Shown one piece after another: positions 10,901-22,775 of a stretch of DNA of 64,000 nucleotides (within the stretch, counting starts at the first letter, position 1; every line of letters starts with the position of its first letter). The stretch covers positions 37,895 through 101,894 of the forward strand of contig JBBHKE010000396.1 in the NCBI GenBank assembly GCA_037447655.1, written 5' to 3'. The position numbers and the translations under genes were made by a program. The DNA is from Zygnema cylindricum. Its lineage: Eukaryota; Streptophyta; Zygnematophyceae; Zygnematales; Zygnemataceae. The notes under the pieces were generated by a model. That model saw nothing but the letters and a program-made list of their open reading frames with translations. It did no database searches and had not been told where the DNA came from.

Positions 10901-12356
10901 ACCGATCGGATGTAAGTGGGTGTTTAAACTTAAATTAAACCCGGATAATACCATTGAGAGGTACAAAGCTAGGTTAGTTGCAAAAGGTTATACACAGAAA
11001 GAGGGGATAGACTACGAAGAAACCTTTGCACCTGTAGTCAGATTTCCTTCTGTTAGAATCCTTTTAAGTATAGCCGCAGCGGAGGATATGGAAATCCACC
11101 AGATGGATATTAAAACTGCCTTTTTGCACGGAGAGTTGGAAGAAGAAATTTACATGAGGCAACCGGAAGGATTCGTGGAAAGTGGGGAAGAAAACAAAGT
11201 TTGCAAACTGATAAAATCACTCTATGGGCTTAAGCAAGCCCCGCGACAGTGGAATATAAAGCTCGACGAATTTCTGACCGGTTTGGGGTATATCAGAATT
11301 AGTTCAGATCACTCTATATATTTATTTGAGGATGAGAATGGAGTGATATTTATTGCTATTTATGTGGATGATTTGTTGGTCTTAAGCAAGTCCTTAGATA
11401 AAATTAACAAACTAAAACGGGATCTTAGAAGCAGTTTTGATATGAAAGATCTTGGCGAAGCAAAGTACATTTTGGGAATTCAGATGGAGAGAGATAGAGG
11501 GAATAGAATTATAAGACTCACTCAAAAAGAAGCAATCGGTAATATGCTAGAAAAATTTCAAATGGAGAAAGCAAACGGATGTACTACTCCCATGGATTTG
11601 AAGAAAGTGAGTGAGGGGAGTGAAGAGGGAGGAATATTCATCATTAATGATGAGATGGACGAGATAAAAAGAAAATTTATGGAAAATATCCCTTATCGGC
11701 AGATTGTAGGCAGTTTAATTTATTTTATGAACTGTACCCGTCCGGATATAGCTGCAGCTGTAGGTGTCCTTAGTAGAAATCTAAATGAACCAACAAAGAG
11801 AGATTGGGAGGCTGCCAAAAGGGTGATGAGGTATCTGGTGGGGACAAGGGAATTATGGTTGCATTTGGGAGGGGAGCACACTGACATCACCACTTGGAGT
11901 GATGCCAGTTATGGAGATGTGCCTTTAAGGAGGTGTACGACTGGATATGTGTTGCAAATTGGATCCGGTGCATGTTGTTGAAGTAGCAAGCAACAAAAAG
12001 TAGTTGCTCAGTCCACTATGGAGGCTGAATACATGGCTTCCTGTGCTGCCACCAAAGAATTAATGTGGGTTAAATCCCTTCTTGAAGAACTTGGGTTCAT
12101 GAAGTCTGGAACTCAAAATGTTTTTTGTGATAATCAAGCTGCTATCTCTATTGCAGCTAATCCGAAACATCACTTCAAAGCTAAGCATATGGATATTTAA
12201 CTAAGCTTTGTCAAAGAGAAGGTAGAAAATAAAATTATTAAACTGGTTCATAAAACTGATAGAGAAATGATTGCAGACATGATGACAAAAGCAGTGCCTT
12301 CCCCTAAGTTGATTTATTGCAGAGAAAACTGTGGATTAAAATTGAAAAGTGGCTAG
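7920..12356 (+). pseudogene. Copia B1 gag-pol (two stop codons)
   Basis: Same length and plan as the intact B2 gene: gag from codon 1 (METTEF), CCHC knuckle CHFCKKPGHYMADC near residue 317, protease DSGASMHMC near 411, GAG-pre-integrase HKRLGH near 541, integrase catalytic Asp near 607 and 671 and Glu near 706, RT with YVDD near 1149, RNase H from about 1326. Two nonsense changes break it compared with B2: TGG to TGA at 11979-11981 in the RNase H GACCW motif, and an Arg codon to TAA at 12198-12200 in HMDIR. Everything up to RNase H is open. It starts at 7920, inside the LTR; an ATG within the primer-binding site (near 7944) is an alternative. Confidence 0.92.
7940..7954 (+). other. Primer-binding site of Copia B1 (initiator tRNA-Met anticodon arm)
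   Basis: Directly after the LTR comes GGTTATGGGCCCACC, the complement of the anticodon stem-loop of eukaryotic initiator tRNA-Met (GGTGGGCCCATAACC), not of the tRNA 3' end. This matches the half-tRNA priming mode known for Drosophila copia. It is also read as codons for Val-Met-Gly-Pro in gag. Confidence 0.85.
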
Positions 12357-12369
12357 GAATTAAGGGGAG

Positions 12370-13260
12370 TGTTGAAAAGAGGTAATTAATAGTTCACTTC
12401 CCTATTTTAGTTTTGTTTTAAAGAAAGAGAGTGAGGATCAAAGGCGCGCCATGGCTGCCGCCATATTTAGAAAGTGGCAGTTTTTGCAGATAAGGGTATT
12501 TTGGATAAAATGATGCCTAGGTCTAGATTTGAACCTGTGACCTCTATATTCTTTGTAGCCTAACGCCTTAACCATTAAGGCGTTACGAAACGATACACGT
12601 GACGGGTTTCATAAATATATAAACATTAACGAAACAGCTAATTAACAACAGACTAACCAAAATGAGCAATTTCTGCATGTACGCGAATCTGAACCGTGTA
12701 AAATATGTTTTGATCGGACGGCCGGCATTAAAGCCGCCACGCGAAGTGAGCTTTTCGGCGGCATACGGATATAGCGTCACGCGGTGCCACGTGGCGCCAC
12801 ATTATTTGATACCGGAGAAGATGGGAGGAGGAACCATGGCTTCCGATATGACAGGTGTCACCTTGTAGACCTTGTCGTACAATAGTTGTACAATAAGTAC
12901 ATCGCCCATTGTACCTTCTTGTACTTTATAGTGTTCCTATTGGACTAGGGTTTAATAGTAGGTAGTCGTGAGTAGGCAGACCGAGACTTAGTAATATTTA
13001 GGTACCTCTCTCTCTAAGAGAGCTTGTAACTATAAAGGTCATCTTTGACCAGCCATAACTTACTGCTCGGGTGAGCAAATTCAGTGATTCTTTTTGCGTT
13101 TGACTCAGGGGAGTCTTGTCCTCACAAGGGTGAGAGTGGTCAGAATATTTGTGTGCCTGGGCGGCGCTTATTCAGCGGGAAAGTAGAAGGGGCAAATATT
13201 ATCCTAGAGGCTTTACATAGGCTGCTCATTCTGTGGGTCAATGGAGACCACAAAATTTCA
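12370..13260 (+). repeat. 3' LTR of Copia B1
   Basis: 891-bp copy of 7055-7939. The polypurine tract AAGGGGAG (12362-12369) lies directly before it. Next to the target-site duplication at 13261. Confidence 0.94.
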
Positions 13261-13523
13261 ATAGCTAAGTCCTCAGATATACAAAATTTCAAAATAGAAC
13301 GAGCCTGCGTATTTTTCTTAGACCATGACGGATCAAATTCATCCAAAGAACCATCCAATATATCCAAAAGATTGACATTTTCAAAATGTGTTTCCACCAT
13401 ATCTGCCCAGTAAACATACTTATCCCCGGAAAAGATAGGAATTCTTGATGACAGGCCCATAACCTGTTGTTCTACAACCACCGGTGCAGGTGGAGGAGCA
13501 GCAGTAGTAGTAGAAGTAGACAT
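13261..13523 (-). pseudogene. Copia A gag N-terminus (separated by B1)
   Basis: Minus-strand reading begins MSTSTTTAAPPP and runs through QQVMGLSSRIPIF and DKYVYWADMVETHF, the usual N-terminal gag region of copia elements, to SEDLAIEIL, where the B1 LTR begins. The start codon at 13523 lies 59 nt inside the A LTR. The primer-binding-site complement (13454-13464, reading GGTTATGGGCC) is in frame. Confidence 0.85.
13454..13464 (-). other. Primer-binding site of Copia A
   Basis: On the minus strand GGTTATGGGCC follows the LTR end directly. It is an 11-nt match to the complement of the initiator tRNA-Met anticodon loop; the match is shorter than in the B, C and D families. Confidence 0.75.
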
Positions 13524-14308
13524 GATACACTCTTAGAAGCTATCAAGAATCCTACCAAACAGCTGTTCTTAAGTGCTCACCAATTCTTATACAAGCATCA
13601 AATCTCACAAAACTCTATCAGAATATAGAGTAGTATAAACACTGACAACTCCCAAAGTTTCAGCACAATTGACCCAACAACACTCAAGATATAATACTCA
13701 GAAGTTTCCCAAAAACTGTCTGCAGTTTTACTACTTGGAAGTCTGGATACATGAAATGCTCTAAGTCCTAAGTCTTATACTTTCGGTGTTCTACCGCCGA
13801 TAACAGTGTACCTGAGAGGTACGTCCAGAATCAACCCACCTACTGAGATCTACGTGTTCTTGATCGTGCCAACCCAATCTATCATTGTACAGTCAATATT
13901 ACTCAGAATCTATATTAAGTTATTGTACAAATACTTGTCGGCTAAGTCACTTGTGATACTCTTATGAATCTCGTCCGTTGACAAGATTCATATCAATCGC
14001 AGCTGCGTTGTCCCGTACCGGATCACATTTATATCACCCGCGGCTGCGGTGTCCTGCACCAAATCATATCCAAGATAGTAGCAGCTGCGTTGTCTGTACG
14101 GATCTTATCCAAAGTGACCGCAGCTGCGTTTGTCCTGTCTGTATCGCAGCTTCGCTGCTGCGCTGCTCTGCTGCTCTGCTGCTGCGCTGTTGCGCAGCTC
14201 TGCTGTATAGCAGCTGCGCTGCTCTTCCGTATAGCAGCTGCGCTGCTGTCTGTATAGTTGCTGCGCTGCTGCGCTGCTCTGAGACTGAAAGCTTTCCAAA
14301 AGACAACA
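13465..14308 (-). repeat. 5' LTR of Copia A
   Basis: 844-bp copy of 2081-2916, containing the same spaced CGCAGCTGCG palindromes (first near 13998) and GCTGC-rich repeat (about 14140-14280, one extra CTGCTG unit). Ends at the TSD GTTGT. Confidence 0.92.
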
Positions 14309-14313
14309 GTTGT

Positions 14314-17275
14314 CACCTAGAATAGTACAGTAGAAATTTTGCCATAGAGGTACCAAACGTACGGATTTTCACTTTGTTACAAAAATGCGTTAAGTTTTTA
14401 AGATTTTGAAATCTTCATTAAATTTGTATACTTTTCGTGTACGGAAAATGTACGGAAGTATACGGACGGGAATTGTAAAAAAAAAAATACTTTTCATTTT
14501 TGCGCGTGCGATCCCATCATATCACGCCACTATCTGTACACTACTGGAAACGGATTGATACATGAAGGAGTACGTCTAAGGGTGTGTCCCCATGTGCATA
14601 AAGGCGTGTTCCCATGTGTTCAAGTAAGGGTTTATTTTCGTCGTTTTCACAGAAAATGGGACTTCCAATGAGAAAATATTACGCCGTACTAAAAATGGGC
14701 AAAAACACAAGTACATTTGCGTCTTCTTGGAACTTGGAAGGTACGGCAATTTGGCGTTATTATCATCGCGACCAACTTCCGGTTCATCTTCACACTTGCA
14801 CTAGAATCAAATCGCGACCTCATTTTAATCAAAATAATACCCTATTGACGAATAGAAAACAAGGATTTTAGCGTCAAACATTTTTGATTTTTTTTTTGCA
14901 GTTGGGAGAGTACACGAAAAAAAAGTTGTTTGTCCGTTTGCAAACAATTTGTTTGTTTGTTTGGATGTACATAATTTTTATGTAATTGCGTTAAATGGAA
15001 AAGCGTAGAAAATGGCAACAAGCAGCCGGACAGGATCCGCCAAAACTACACTACGCACATGGCAGTGAAAGAAAGCCTGACGTCTACAATGTCACGCTGA
15101 ACATTCAATGTCACTTTCACTACAGTACACCGCCAATCGTTATTAGCGTTGTGTACGCTAATTCCGTCCCGCTTATTTTTTTTTTTATTCTCCATTAGTG
15201 CAGTTCATTCTATTTTTTTCTTTATTCTATTTAGGGTTATTTTTAGTACGTTGTCTCTTAAATAGAGTGGTGTACGGTCATTGTTTAACCGTACATACAT
15301 GTACCTTTTTAAGTTAAAAAGTACAATAAATTAGTTTTAGTAACCGCGGACGCATGAGAATGTGCGTTGTCAAAAGGAAAAAAAACCAGGTCGTAAAAAA
15401 TCCCGCTCGCACATATTTCGTCCGACAACCGCGTTTCGACCGTGTGAATGTACGATTTATGTACGACTTGTCAGATTTTGTACAAAGACTTATATTAGTG
15501 TAAGCATGTTTGCGACCGACATTTTTTTTTTCAAAGATCCAAATTACCATAACCAAACAATTAGAATGAATGCTTTTTTCCAAAATTTTCAAATTCTTAA
15601 ATAGCGTACACCACGGTAATTATTTTTATACGCTAAAAAAACTTACACGCTAATAACGATTGGCGGTGTACTGTGCAACCCGTTTGTAGACGTAGGCGAT
15701 CGGTAATGTTGTCCACGTGTGGGCGTCTACAAATGTCAGTAGCTCGTTGGCGTCGACAAATGTCCGCAGTATGTCAGGAGCTCGTTCTAGTGTACAAATG
15801 TCCGCAGTTTGTTGGCGTCTACAGGTGTCGCAAGATATTGGCGACGTCTACAACAGTCACATATTGGAAGTAATGAAGGCGAAAGTAACGACTGACATAG
15901 GCACACTTTGAAAAGTACACTGTAAAATCTGCGCTAAAATCCAAAGTAACGTTTCAAAGTTTCAGTTACATGGGAACACGCCCTAAGTGAGGGTTTTTTT
16001 CTGTCGTTTTCCTGTAAAAATTAGCGTCGTTCTGCCTAAGTTCCAACCGTACAAAGGAATTGCAAATTTGTATAGTACAATTTGAGTCACCCTCGAACTT
16101 AGGATGTACGAAAAATTGTCGTCTTGTGTTTTTCGACCCAATTCGACGACAAAAAACGTCATCTTCAACCTTATCTTTAAAACACATGCGCCATGTGTTT
16201 TAAAACTATGGATTTTATGTAAACAGATAGGAACACATATTCGCACCTGCCTTTCGAAGTATTTCACACGATTTTCAAAGGTAAGGAAAGTACGGAAGTT
16301 GCTATGTTTTGTTCGTTTGCATTTAATACGACAAAGAAAATTACACAATTTGTTTGGTTTTGTCCGTTTTCATCTAGTACGGATTTTTTTCTTGCAGGGG
16401 TCTCGAAATTCCGATGCCATTTCACGTCGACCGGACAGGAGACGCAAAGGCAAAGCGCAACTTCTTCAACCGTGAAACGGTACAGGGTGGAAGGCGGTAC
16501 ATCTACGACTCATGGTAAGACATGCGACGTCACACAAGCAGTTCCAAAAAATAACGTCCGACAACACAGATTGTAGATGTTGACAACCGTCACAGGTATT
16601 GTCGACGTATACAATGGTCACAGACGTAACTTACGATACGTTCTTACACATAGGGACACTTGAAAAGCGGGTCCGCCGGATCCGCGCTAAAATACAAAGA
16701 AAGTTCGCTAAGTTACAAGTACATAGGGACATATCCTAAGGGTTCGTCTTTGTGTGCTTAAGTAAGGGTTTTTTTCTGCCATTTTCCTGTAAAACTTAGA
16801 GTCGTACCGCGTAAATTTCAACCGTAAAAAAAAATAGAAAAAAAGAGAAATACATTTTGCATCATCATCGAATTTAAAATGTACTACATCTTGCCGTCTT
16901 GTGTTCTTCGACCCAAAGCCACCCCAAAAAACGTCATCTTCAAACTTTTCTTTAAAATACAGGGTCGATGAGTTTTAAAACAAAGTATTTTTGAAAAACA
17001 AATAGGAACACATATTCGCACGTGTAATGTTTTTTTTTCAAAAATTTCAAACGGATTCATGCAACGGCGGAAGGTACACTATTCGTTATGTTTTTTCCGT
17101 TTGCGTCCAACAAAGTACACAATTTGTTTTGTTTTGTCGCGTTTCATTCAGTATGGACTTTTCCATCCCAGGGTCTGAAAATTCGAATGCCATTTGACGA
17201 AATCTTGAGAAATCTTTGAGGGCGCCCTAGCAAGTCGCACACGACGCCTCTCTCACGCAGCCTCGCATTCTCGCG
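14314..17275. repeat. Divergent tandem array of about 750-bp units
   Basis: Three related units follow each other: about 14560-15898 (enlarged by a MITE-like insertion), 15899-16650, and 16651-17280 continuing at 22776-22985 after Copia C. Landmarks recur in the same order: a CATAGGGACAC block, GGATCCGCGCTAAAA, a TAAGGGTTTTTTTCTG block followed by CGTTTTCCTGTAAAA, a CTTGTGTTTTTCGACCCA block, and an end with GACGTATACAATGGTCAC. Units are clearly diverged, and no long open frame is conserved among them. I see no gene here; the small open frames do not keep their sequence between units. 14314-14560 holds nothing I recognise. Confidence 0.65.
15122..15674. mobile_element. MITE-like element with 28-bp terminal inverted repeats
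   Basis: A 28-bp terminal inverted repeat, ACAGTACACCGCCAATCGTT continuing to TATTAGCGT, lies at 15122-15149 and its exact complement at 15647-15674. The 553-bp interior has further inverted pieces (a TTAAATAG..GGTGTACGG type) but no transposase. It interrupts one unit of the 750-bp array; the flanking units lack it. I could not find a clear target-site duplication, so the superfamily is not assigned. Confidence 0.65.
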
Positions 17276-17280
17276 ATGTC

Positions 17281-17963
17281 TGTTGAAGGTCATGGGCATT
17301 AAGACTCGGCTGCGATCCACTCCCACTAGGAGTCACACTTGCACCAGCAGGTGGAGCACTAGGGCTAATAGGAGCACTTGCAACAGGAGCTGACCCATTA
17401 TCAGACATGTTAACGGAAGCAAACCCAAAGAGAAATGCCTAAAAGACTAGATCTATATTGTAAGATATGTTACTCCCAAAGAAAGAGGTCTTTCAACCAA
17501 ACAAACATGTACTACAAGCAAATTAGAGACAATAGAGCATAAAACACCTTAAACTGCACTCAGTGCTCTCATTTCCTTAACTCTTGTGTAGAATGTACAT
17601 TCTGTATTGAAATGATCAATCCTAATTGAACTAAATACTCAAAAGATCTAAAAACATCTAAAATATCTAGAAAACATCTAAAACGTATGTACATGGTTCA
17701 CCAGACACTGTACTAACAAAAATCTAAGTGTTTGGACCAGAATTGTCCACTAACAATATCTATACCCTAAAAATCCGGGTGATTCTTATCACGTCTACAT
17801 TCATTGGCGGCCCTACACACTAATTAACTTAAAGATATCAATTCGTGTAGATACTACAAAAAATCCACACTAAATTTGGTCAATATTGAACAGTTGGTAT
17901 TCCAAAAATATTCTAAGTCCTAGACTCAAATTTCTAAGACTTACTAAAGCTTACTTTTCAATA
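17281..17963 (-). repeat. 3' LTR of Copia C
   Basis: 683 bp. Preceded in element orientation by the polypurine tract AAGGGGAG (plus 17964-17971). Nearly identical to 22088-22770. Confidence 0.95.
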
Positions 17964-17985
17964 CTCCCCTTAAGCTTTAGAAGGC

Positions 17986-20900
17986 TTACTCACTTAGACC
18001 ACATGCTTTTCTGCAGTACTCCAATTTAGGAGCGGGAAGGGCTTTTGTCAACATGTCCGCAACCATTTTCTCATCAGGCAAAAAACAAAGTTTTACCACC
18101 TTTGCAAAGACTTTCTCACGTACCAAATGTAGCCGAATTTCCATATGTTTACTCTTAAAATGGTGACTAGGGTTTGTAGCCACAGAAATGGCAGCTTGAT
18201 TGTCGCACCACATTATTTGTGTCCCGTGTTGCGTAAAACCCAATTCTTGAAGAAATGCCTTAATCCATAGCAACTCTTTCAAGGCTGCGCTCGCAGCCAT
18301 GTATTCGGCTTCCATAGTAGGTTGAGCCGTGACTTTTTGAAGTTTACTACTCCAACTACAAGTTCCACTTCCAATCTGAATGACATACCCTGTTGTAGAC
18401 TTCCTACTAGGCACATCACCATAGCTAGCATCACTCCAAGTATTAATACTAACCTTGTCCCCTCCCAAAGTAAACCAAAGATTTCTAGTCCCAACAAGAT
18501 ATCTTAAGACCCTTTTTGCTGCCTCCCAATCTCTCTTTCGTGGATTTTGTAGACTTCTACTCAACACACCAACAGTTGCAGATATATCAGGCCTAGTGCA
18601 ATTCATGAAGTAAATCAAACCTCCTACTACTTGCCTGTAGGGTACTTGGGACATAAATTTTTGCTCTTCTGCACTGAGTTCCTCATCTATTATGACTCCA
18701 AACTCATGCTCCATTCCTTCAAGTTTTTGCTTATACTCCATAGGAGTTGCACAACCTTTGGCATCAGCCAAGCCAAATTTTTCCAACATGTTTCCTATCG
18801 CTTCTTTTTGAGTTAGTCTAATTATTTTCTTTTCTCTATCTCTTTCAACTTGTATTCCAAGGATATATTTTGCCTCACCCAAATCTTTCATTTCAAATTT
18901 TGAATTAAGAGCCTGTTTTACCCTAGCAATTCCCTCTTTGTTCCTACTAATTAGCAGCAAATCATCAACATACACGGCAATGAATATCACCTCATCAGGA
19001 TTATCACCACACATCACATATACTGAATGATCTGAGCTAATTCTAGTAAACCCTAATCCTGTCAAGAACTCATCTAATTTTCGGTTCCACTGCCTAGGGG
19101 CCTGTTTTAGGCCATACAATGATTTTAAAAGTCTGCACACAAGATTTTCTTTTCCTACTTCCTCATAACCCTCAGGCTGCTTCATATAAATGACCTCATC
19201 TAAATCACCATGCAAAAAGGCAGTTTTGACATCCATTTGGTGGATGTCAAAATCCTCTATAGCAGCTAATGTAAGTAAGATGCGGACAGATGGAAACCTT
19301 ACAACTGGTGAAAATGTTTCTTCATAATCTATCCCCTCCTTTTGATTATATCCCTTAGCAACCAAGCGAGCCTTATACCTGTCTATGGTATTATCTGGGT
19401 TCAATTTTAACTTAAACACCCATTTACTTCCAATAGCCTTTCTTCCTGGAGGAAGTTCCACCAGATCCCAAGTTTGGGCCTCCATGATGGACTTCATTTC
19501 CTCATTGACGGCTTCCACCCAATGTTCCCTTTCATTACTCGAAAAAGCTTCTTTCAATGTTAAAGGCTCTTCTATGTGTGCAGAATGAGCAAAGGCTGCA
19601 TTTTCTCCCCTGAGTCGTGCACTTCGCCTCACTCCACCTGGAAATTCTGTCGCTGGTATAGATGGTTGGGTCCTCCTCCTTGATACATGTGATTCTTCTT
19701 GTGATTCAGTTTCAGCTTGAGGTAGAGGAGATTCTACAACTCTTTCGGGCATAACACTTCCTGTTTCTGGTGGAGAAGATGATTCCAAGTCATTTTGACT
19801 TAAACTAGATGCATTTTCTACATTTTTCTTGAAAAATAAAGGATTTTCCTCTAAAAAGATATAATCAACACTTTTATCTTTCTTTTCATTGCTACATTGA
19901 CTAAATACATCTACTCCTCTTCCCTCATCCTTCACTATGATGTTTCTGGCTACCACAACTCTATTTCTCTTAATGTCATATACTTTATAACCCTTGGCAT
20001 GATCATCATACCCTAAAAATATACCTGGTATGCCTTTTGGCTCTAATTTCCATTTTTGTGGATCATTATCTAGCAAAAATACCTTACTTCCAAACACTTT
20101 GAAGTGACTTACATCTGGTTTGTGTCCTGTCCACATTTCATAAGGAGTTTTATCTTTTATTGCCCTTGTTTCTAGCCTATTTCTCACATAAGCTGCACAA
20201 TGCATAGCCTCTGCCCAAAATTTGTAATCTATGTCCATATCAGCCATCATTGTCCTAGCACACTCTGATATGGTCCTATTCATCCTTTCTGAAACACCGT
20301 TTTGTTCCGGAGAATAAGGAACGGTTAGTTGACGTGAGATTCCATGCAATTTTAGGAATTCTGCAAACTCATTAGAAATGTACTCCCCTCCATTATCAGA
20401 TCTGAATCCCGCTATCTTTCTCTCATGTAGATTCTCAACCCAAGCCTTATACTCTTTAAATTTTGAAAAAACTTCATCCTTACTTCTCAAAAAATAAACT
20501 GTAGTAAATCTACTATAGTCATCAGTAAAGGTAAGCATAAACTTAGCACCTCCCACAGATGGATACCTAGATGGCCCCCATACATCTGAATAAATTAGTT
20601 CTAGCACCCTGCTACTTCTATGATCAGTTTGCGAAGGGAAAGGCAACTTATGAATTTTTCCCATTGCACAACCATCACATACATTTGATGCTGGTTTTTG
20701 ACTAATTTTTACACCTTCCACCATTTTTTGATTTACCATCTTTTCTAATCTATCATAATTCACATGTCCTAAACGTTTATGCCATAAATCACAATCACTG
20801 ATTACACTTGAGTACATAACATCATTGTCATTATCATTTGCAAGACTCAACCGATACAAATTGTTTCCTCCAGCAAATCCTTCTGCAACTATTTTCCCAT

Positions 20901-22215
20901 TCTTACTCACTGTTTTCTTTCCATTCTCAGATATAGTTTTAAAACCTTTCTTTTCTACCACTGACGTAGAGAAAAAGTTTCTTTTAAAAGCTGGGACATG
21001 CAACACATCTTCCAAAACCCTTTTCACAGGTTTTCCCTCTACGTTCAACATAAGTGACACCCTCCCCTTTGCTTTTGACTCAACAAAGGTATCATCACTA
21101 AAATAAATTTTGATGGGTGAAATAGATTGAATACTCTCATATAGATGGCGATTGCGGCACATGTGGGCAGATGCACCGGAGTCCATTATCCATTCGTCTT
21201 CCTCCACGCCTTCCGTTGCTTGTGCCATCGCAAAGTATTTCTTTTCGCTGTTGATAGGATAGCTGCTCACATCCTCCTCCTTTAGTTCGTTGAATAGAGA
21301 AGTTGGCCGTCCACCAGATTGAGAAGGAACCCGGCTTTCGTCCCAACCAGAGCGAAAATTTCCTGTAGCTTTCGCTCTCTTGTAGGCATTACACAATCTG
21401 AAAACATGGCCTTTTTCATCACAATAATAGCATGTCAAAGGTGTCCTTCTAGGACCACTACCTCTGCCACTGCCATTGCCAATCTTAGAGTCTGAAAACT
21501 GGTTAGCTAGTGCCTGAACAGACTTACTACTACCTCTTTGTGACATTTGGTTAGCTTCTTCACTCAAAATAAGTTGAATTGCTAATGCTATGTTCCATTG
21601 ACGCTGTGGAATAGCCCTAAGCCTATCCATGGCTCCCTTATATTCATCGGGCAAAGTTCTCATCAACAACATAGCCTGCTGAGGTGGTGAAAAGTCCCCA
21701 CCTGCACTAGTACTCTGAAGAAACAACCTTTTCATAGCATGACAATGATCTGACATACTACCTCCAGAATACTTAAATTCAAAAATCTGAGTGGCTATGT
21801 TTGTCTGGACGGTAACATCTAGCTGAACATACATAGCACGTACACTAAACCAAACATCAGATGCTTTCTTCATCCAAGATACGACATTAGCAAATCTTTG
21901 TCATAGACTGCTTCAAGACGTTGAGGCAATGGAGATTATTCTTTCTCCAATCCGGCGCAGTCACATTCGCTGATCCTTCCACAATGGATGACAAGTCCCT
22001 CTCCTCGAAATATGAGCTCAACATATCTTCCAGTATAAGTAGTCAGTTCCGTCAAAAATAGGCAATTTGGGCGGTGGGCCCATAACCTGTTGAAGGTCAT
22101 GGGCATTAAGACTCGGCTGCGATCCACTCCCACTAGGAGTCACACTTGCACCAGCAGGTGGAGCACTAGGGCTAATAGGAGCACTTGCAACAGGAGCTGA
22201 CCCATTATCAGACAT
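17986..22215 (-). pseudogene. Copia C gag-pol (two compensating frameshifts in gag)
   Basis: The start MSDNGSAPVASAPIS at 22215 lies in the LTR and reads through the primer-binding site (QVMGPPPKLPIFDGTDYLYWK). Near 22025 a missing base shifts the frame; gag-like sequence continues in another frame (MLSSYFEERDLSSIVEG) and returns to the first frame near 21895 (ANVVSWMKKASDVW) through an extra base. From 21873 there are 1295 open codons: UBN2 gag, CCHC knuckle CYYCDEKGHVFRLC, protease DSGASAHMC, integrase (HKRLGH, YSDVWGP, RSDNGGEY, NGVSERMNRT), RT (MDVKTAFLHGD, YVDDLL), RNase H (WSDASYGD, TMEAEYM, CDNQAAI). All catalytic motifs are intact. With near-identical LTRs, the two indels may be sequencing errors or very recent damage. 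Confidence 0.9.
22073..22087 (-). other. Primer-binding site of Copia C
   Basis: GGTGGGCCCATAACC on the plus strand (element sense GGTTATGGGCCCACC) abuts the LTR at 22088. Same initiator tRNA-Met anticodon-arm match as in B and D. Confidence 0.85.
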
Positions 22216-22770
22216 GTTAACGGAAGCAAACCCAAAGAGAAATGCCTAAAAGACTAGATCTATATTGTAAGATATGTTACTCCCAAAGAAAGAGGTCTTT
22301 CTACCAAACAAACATGTACTACAAGCAAATTAGAGACAATAGAGCATAAAACACCTTAAACTGCACTCAGTGCTCTCATTTCCTTAACTCTTGTGTAGAA
22401 TGTACATTCTGTATTGAAATGATCAATCCTAATTGAACTAAATACTCAAAAGATCTAAAAACATCTAAAATATCTAGAAAACATCTAAAACGTATGTACA
22501 TGGTTCACCAGACACTGTACTAACAAAAATCTAAGTGTTTGGACCAGAATTGTCCACTAACAATATCTATACCCTAAAAATCCGGGTGATTCTTATCACG
22601 TCTACATTCATTGGCGGCCCTACACACTAATTAACTTAAAGATATCAATTCGTGTAGATACTACAAAAAATCCACACTAAATTTGGTCAATATTGAACAG
22701 TTGGTATTCCAAAAATATTCTAAGTCCTAGACTCAAATTTCTAAGACTTACTAAAGCTTACTTTTCAATA
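22088..22770 (-). repeat. 5' LTR of Copia C
   Basis: 683 bp, one difference from the 3' copy. The gag start codon (22215) lies 128 nt inside the LTR. Confidence 0.95.
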
Positions 22771-22775
22771 ATGTC

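Larger units (their letters stand above)
7055..13260 (+). mobile_element. Copia-family LTR retrotransposon B1 (nested in A)
   Basis: Complete 6.2-kb element with LTRs at 7055-7939 and 12370-13260 and a perfect 5-bp target-site duplication ATAGC (7050-7054 and 13261-13265). It interrupts the gag of Copia A in the opposite orientation. Its gag-pol is nearly identical to that of B2 (27453-33663) but has two in-frame stops. The two LTRs differ by roughly a dozen substitutions plus a small indel, so insertion was not very recent. Confidence 0.95.
2081..14308 (-). mobile_element. Copia-family LTR retrotransposon A (interrupted by B1)
   Basis: A complete Ty1/copia element on the minus strand: 5' LTR at 13465-14308, 3' LTR at 2081-2916, flanked by a perfect 5-bp target-site duplication GTTGT (2076-2080 and 14309-14313). 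The LTRs start TGTTGTCT and end CAACA in element orientation. The order gag, protease, integrase, RT, RNase H defines Ty1/copia. A second element, B1 (7055-13260), is inserted inside gag, so without it A is about 6.0 kb. A is therefore older than B1. The coding region carries a stop and frameshifts, so A is inactive. Confidence 0.93.
17281..22770 (-). mobile_element. Copia-family LTR retrotransposon C (young)
   Basis: 5.5-kb element with two 683-bp LTRs (17281-17963 and 22088-22770) that I find to differ at a single base (A versus T in the GAGGTCTTTC block), and a perfect TSD ATGTC (17276-17280 and 22771-22775). It inserted in a unit of the 750-bp tandem array. In element orientation the LTR begins TATTG rather than TGTTG, so its termini are TA...CA in both copies. 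Confidence 0.95.
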
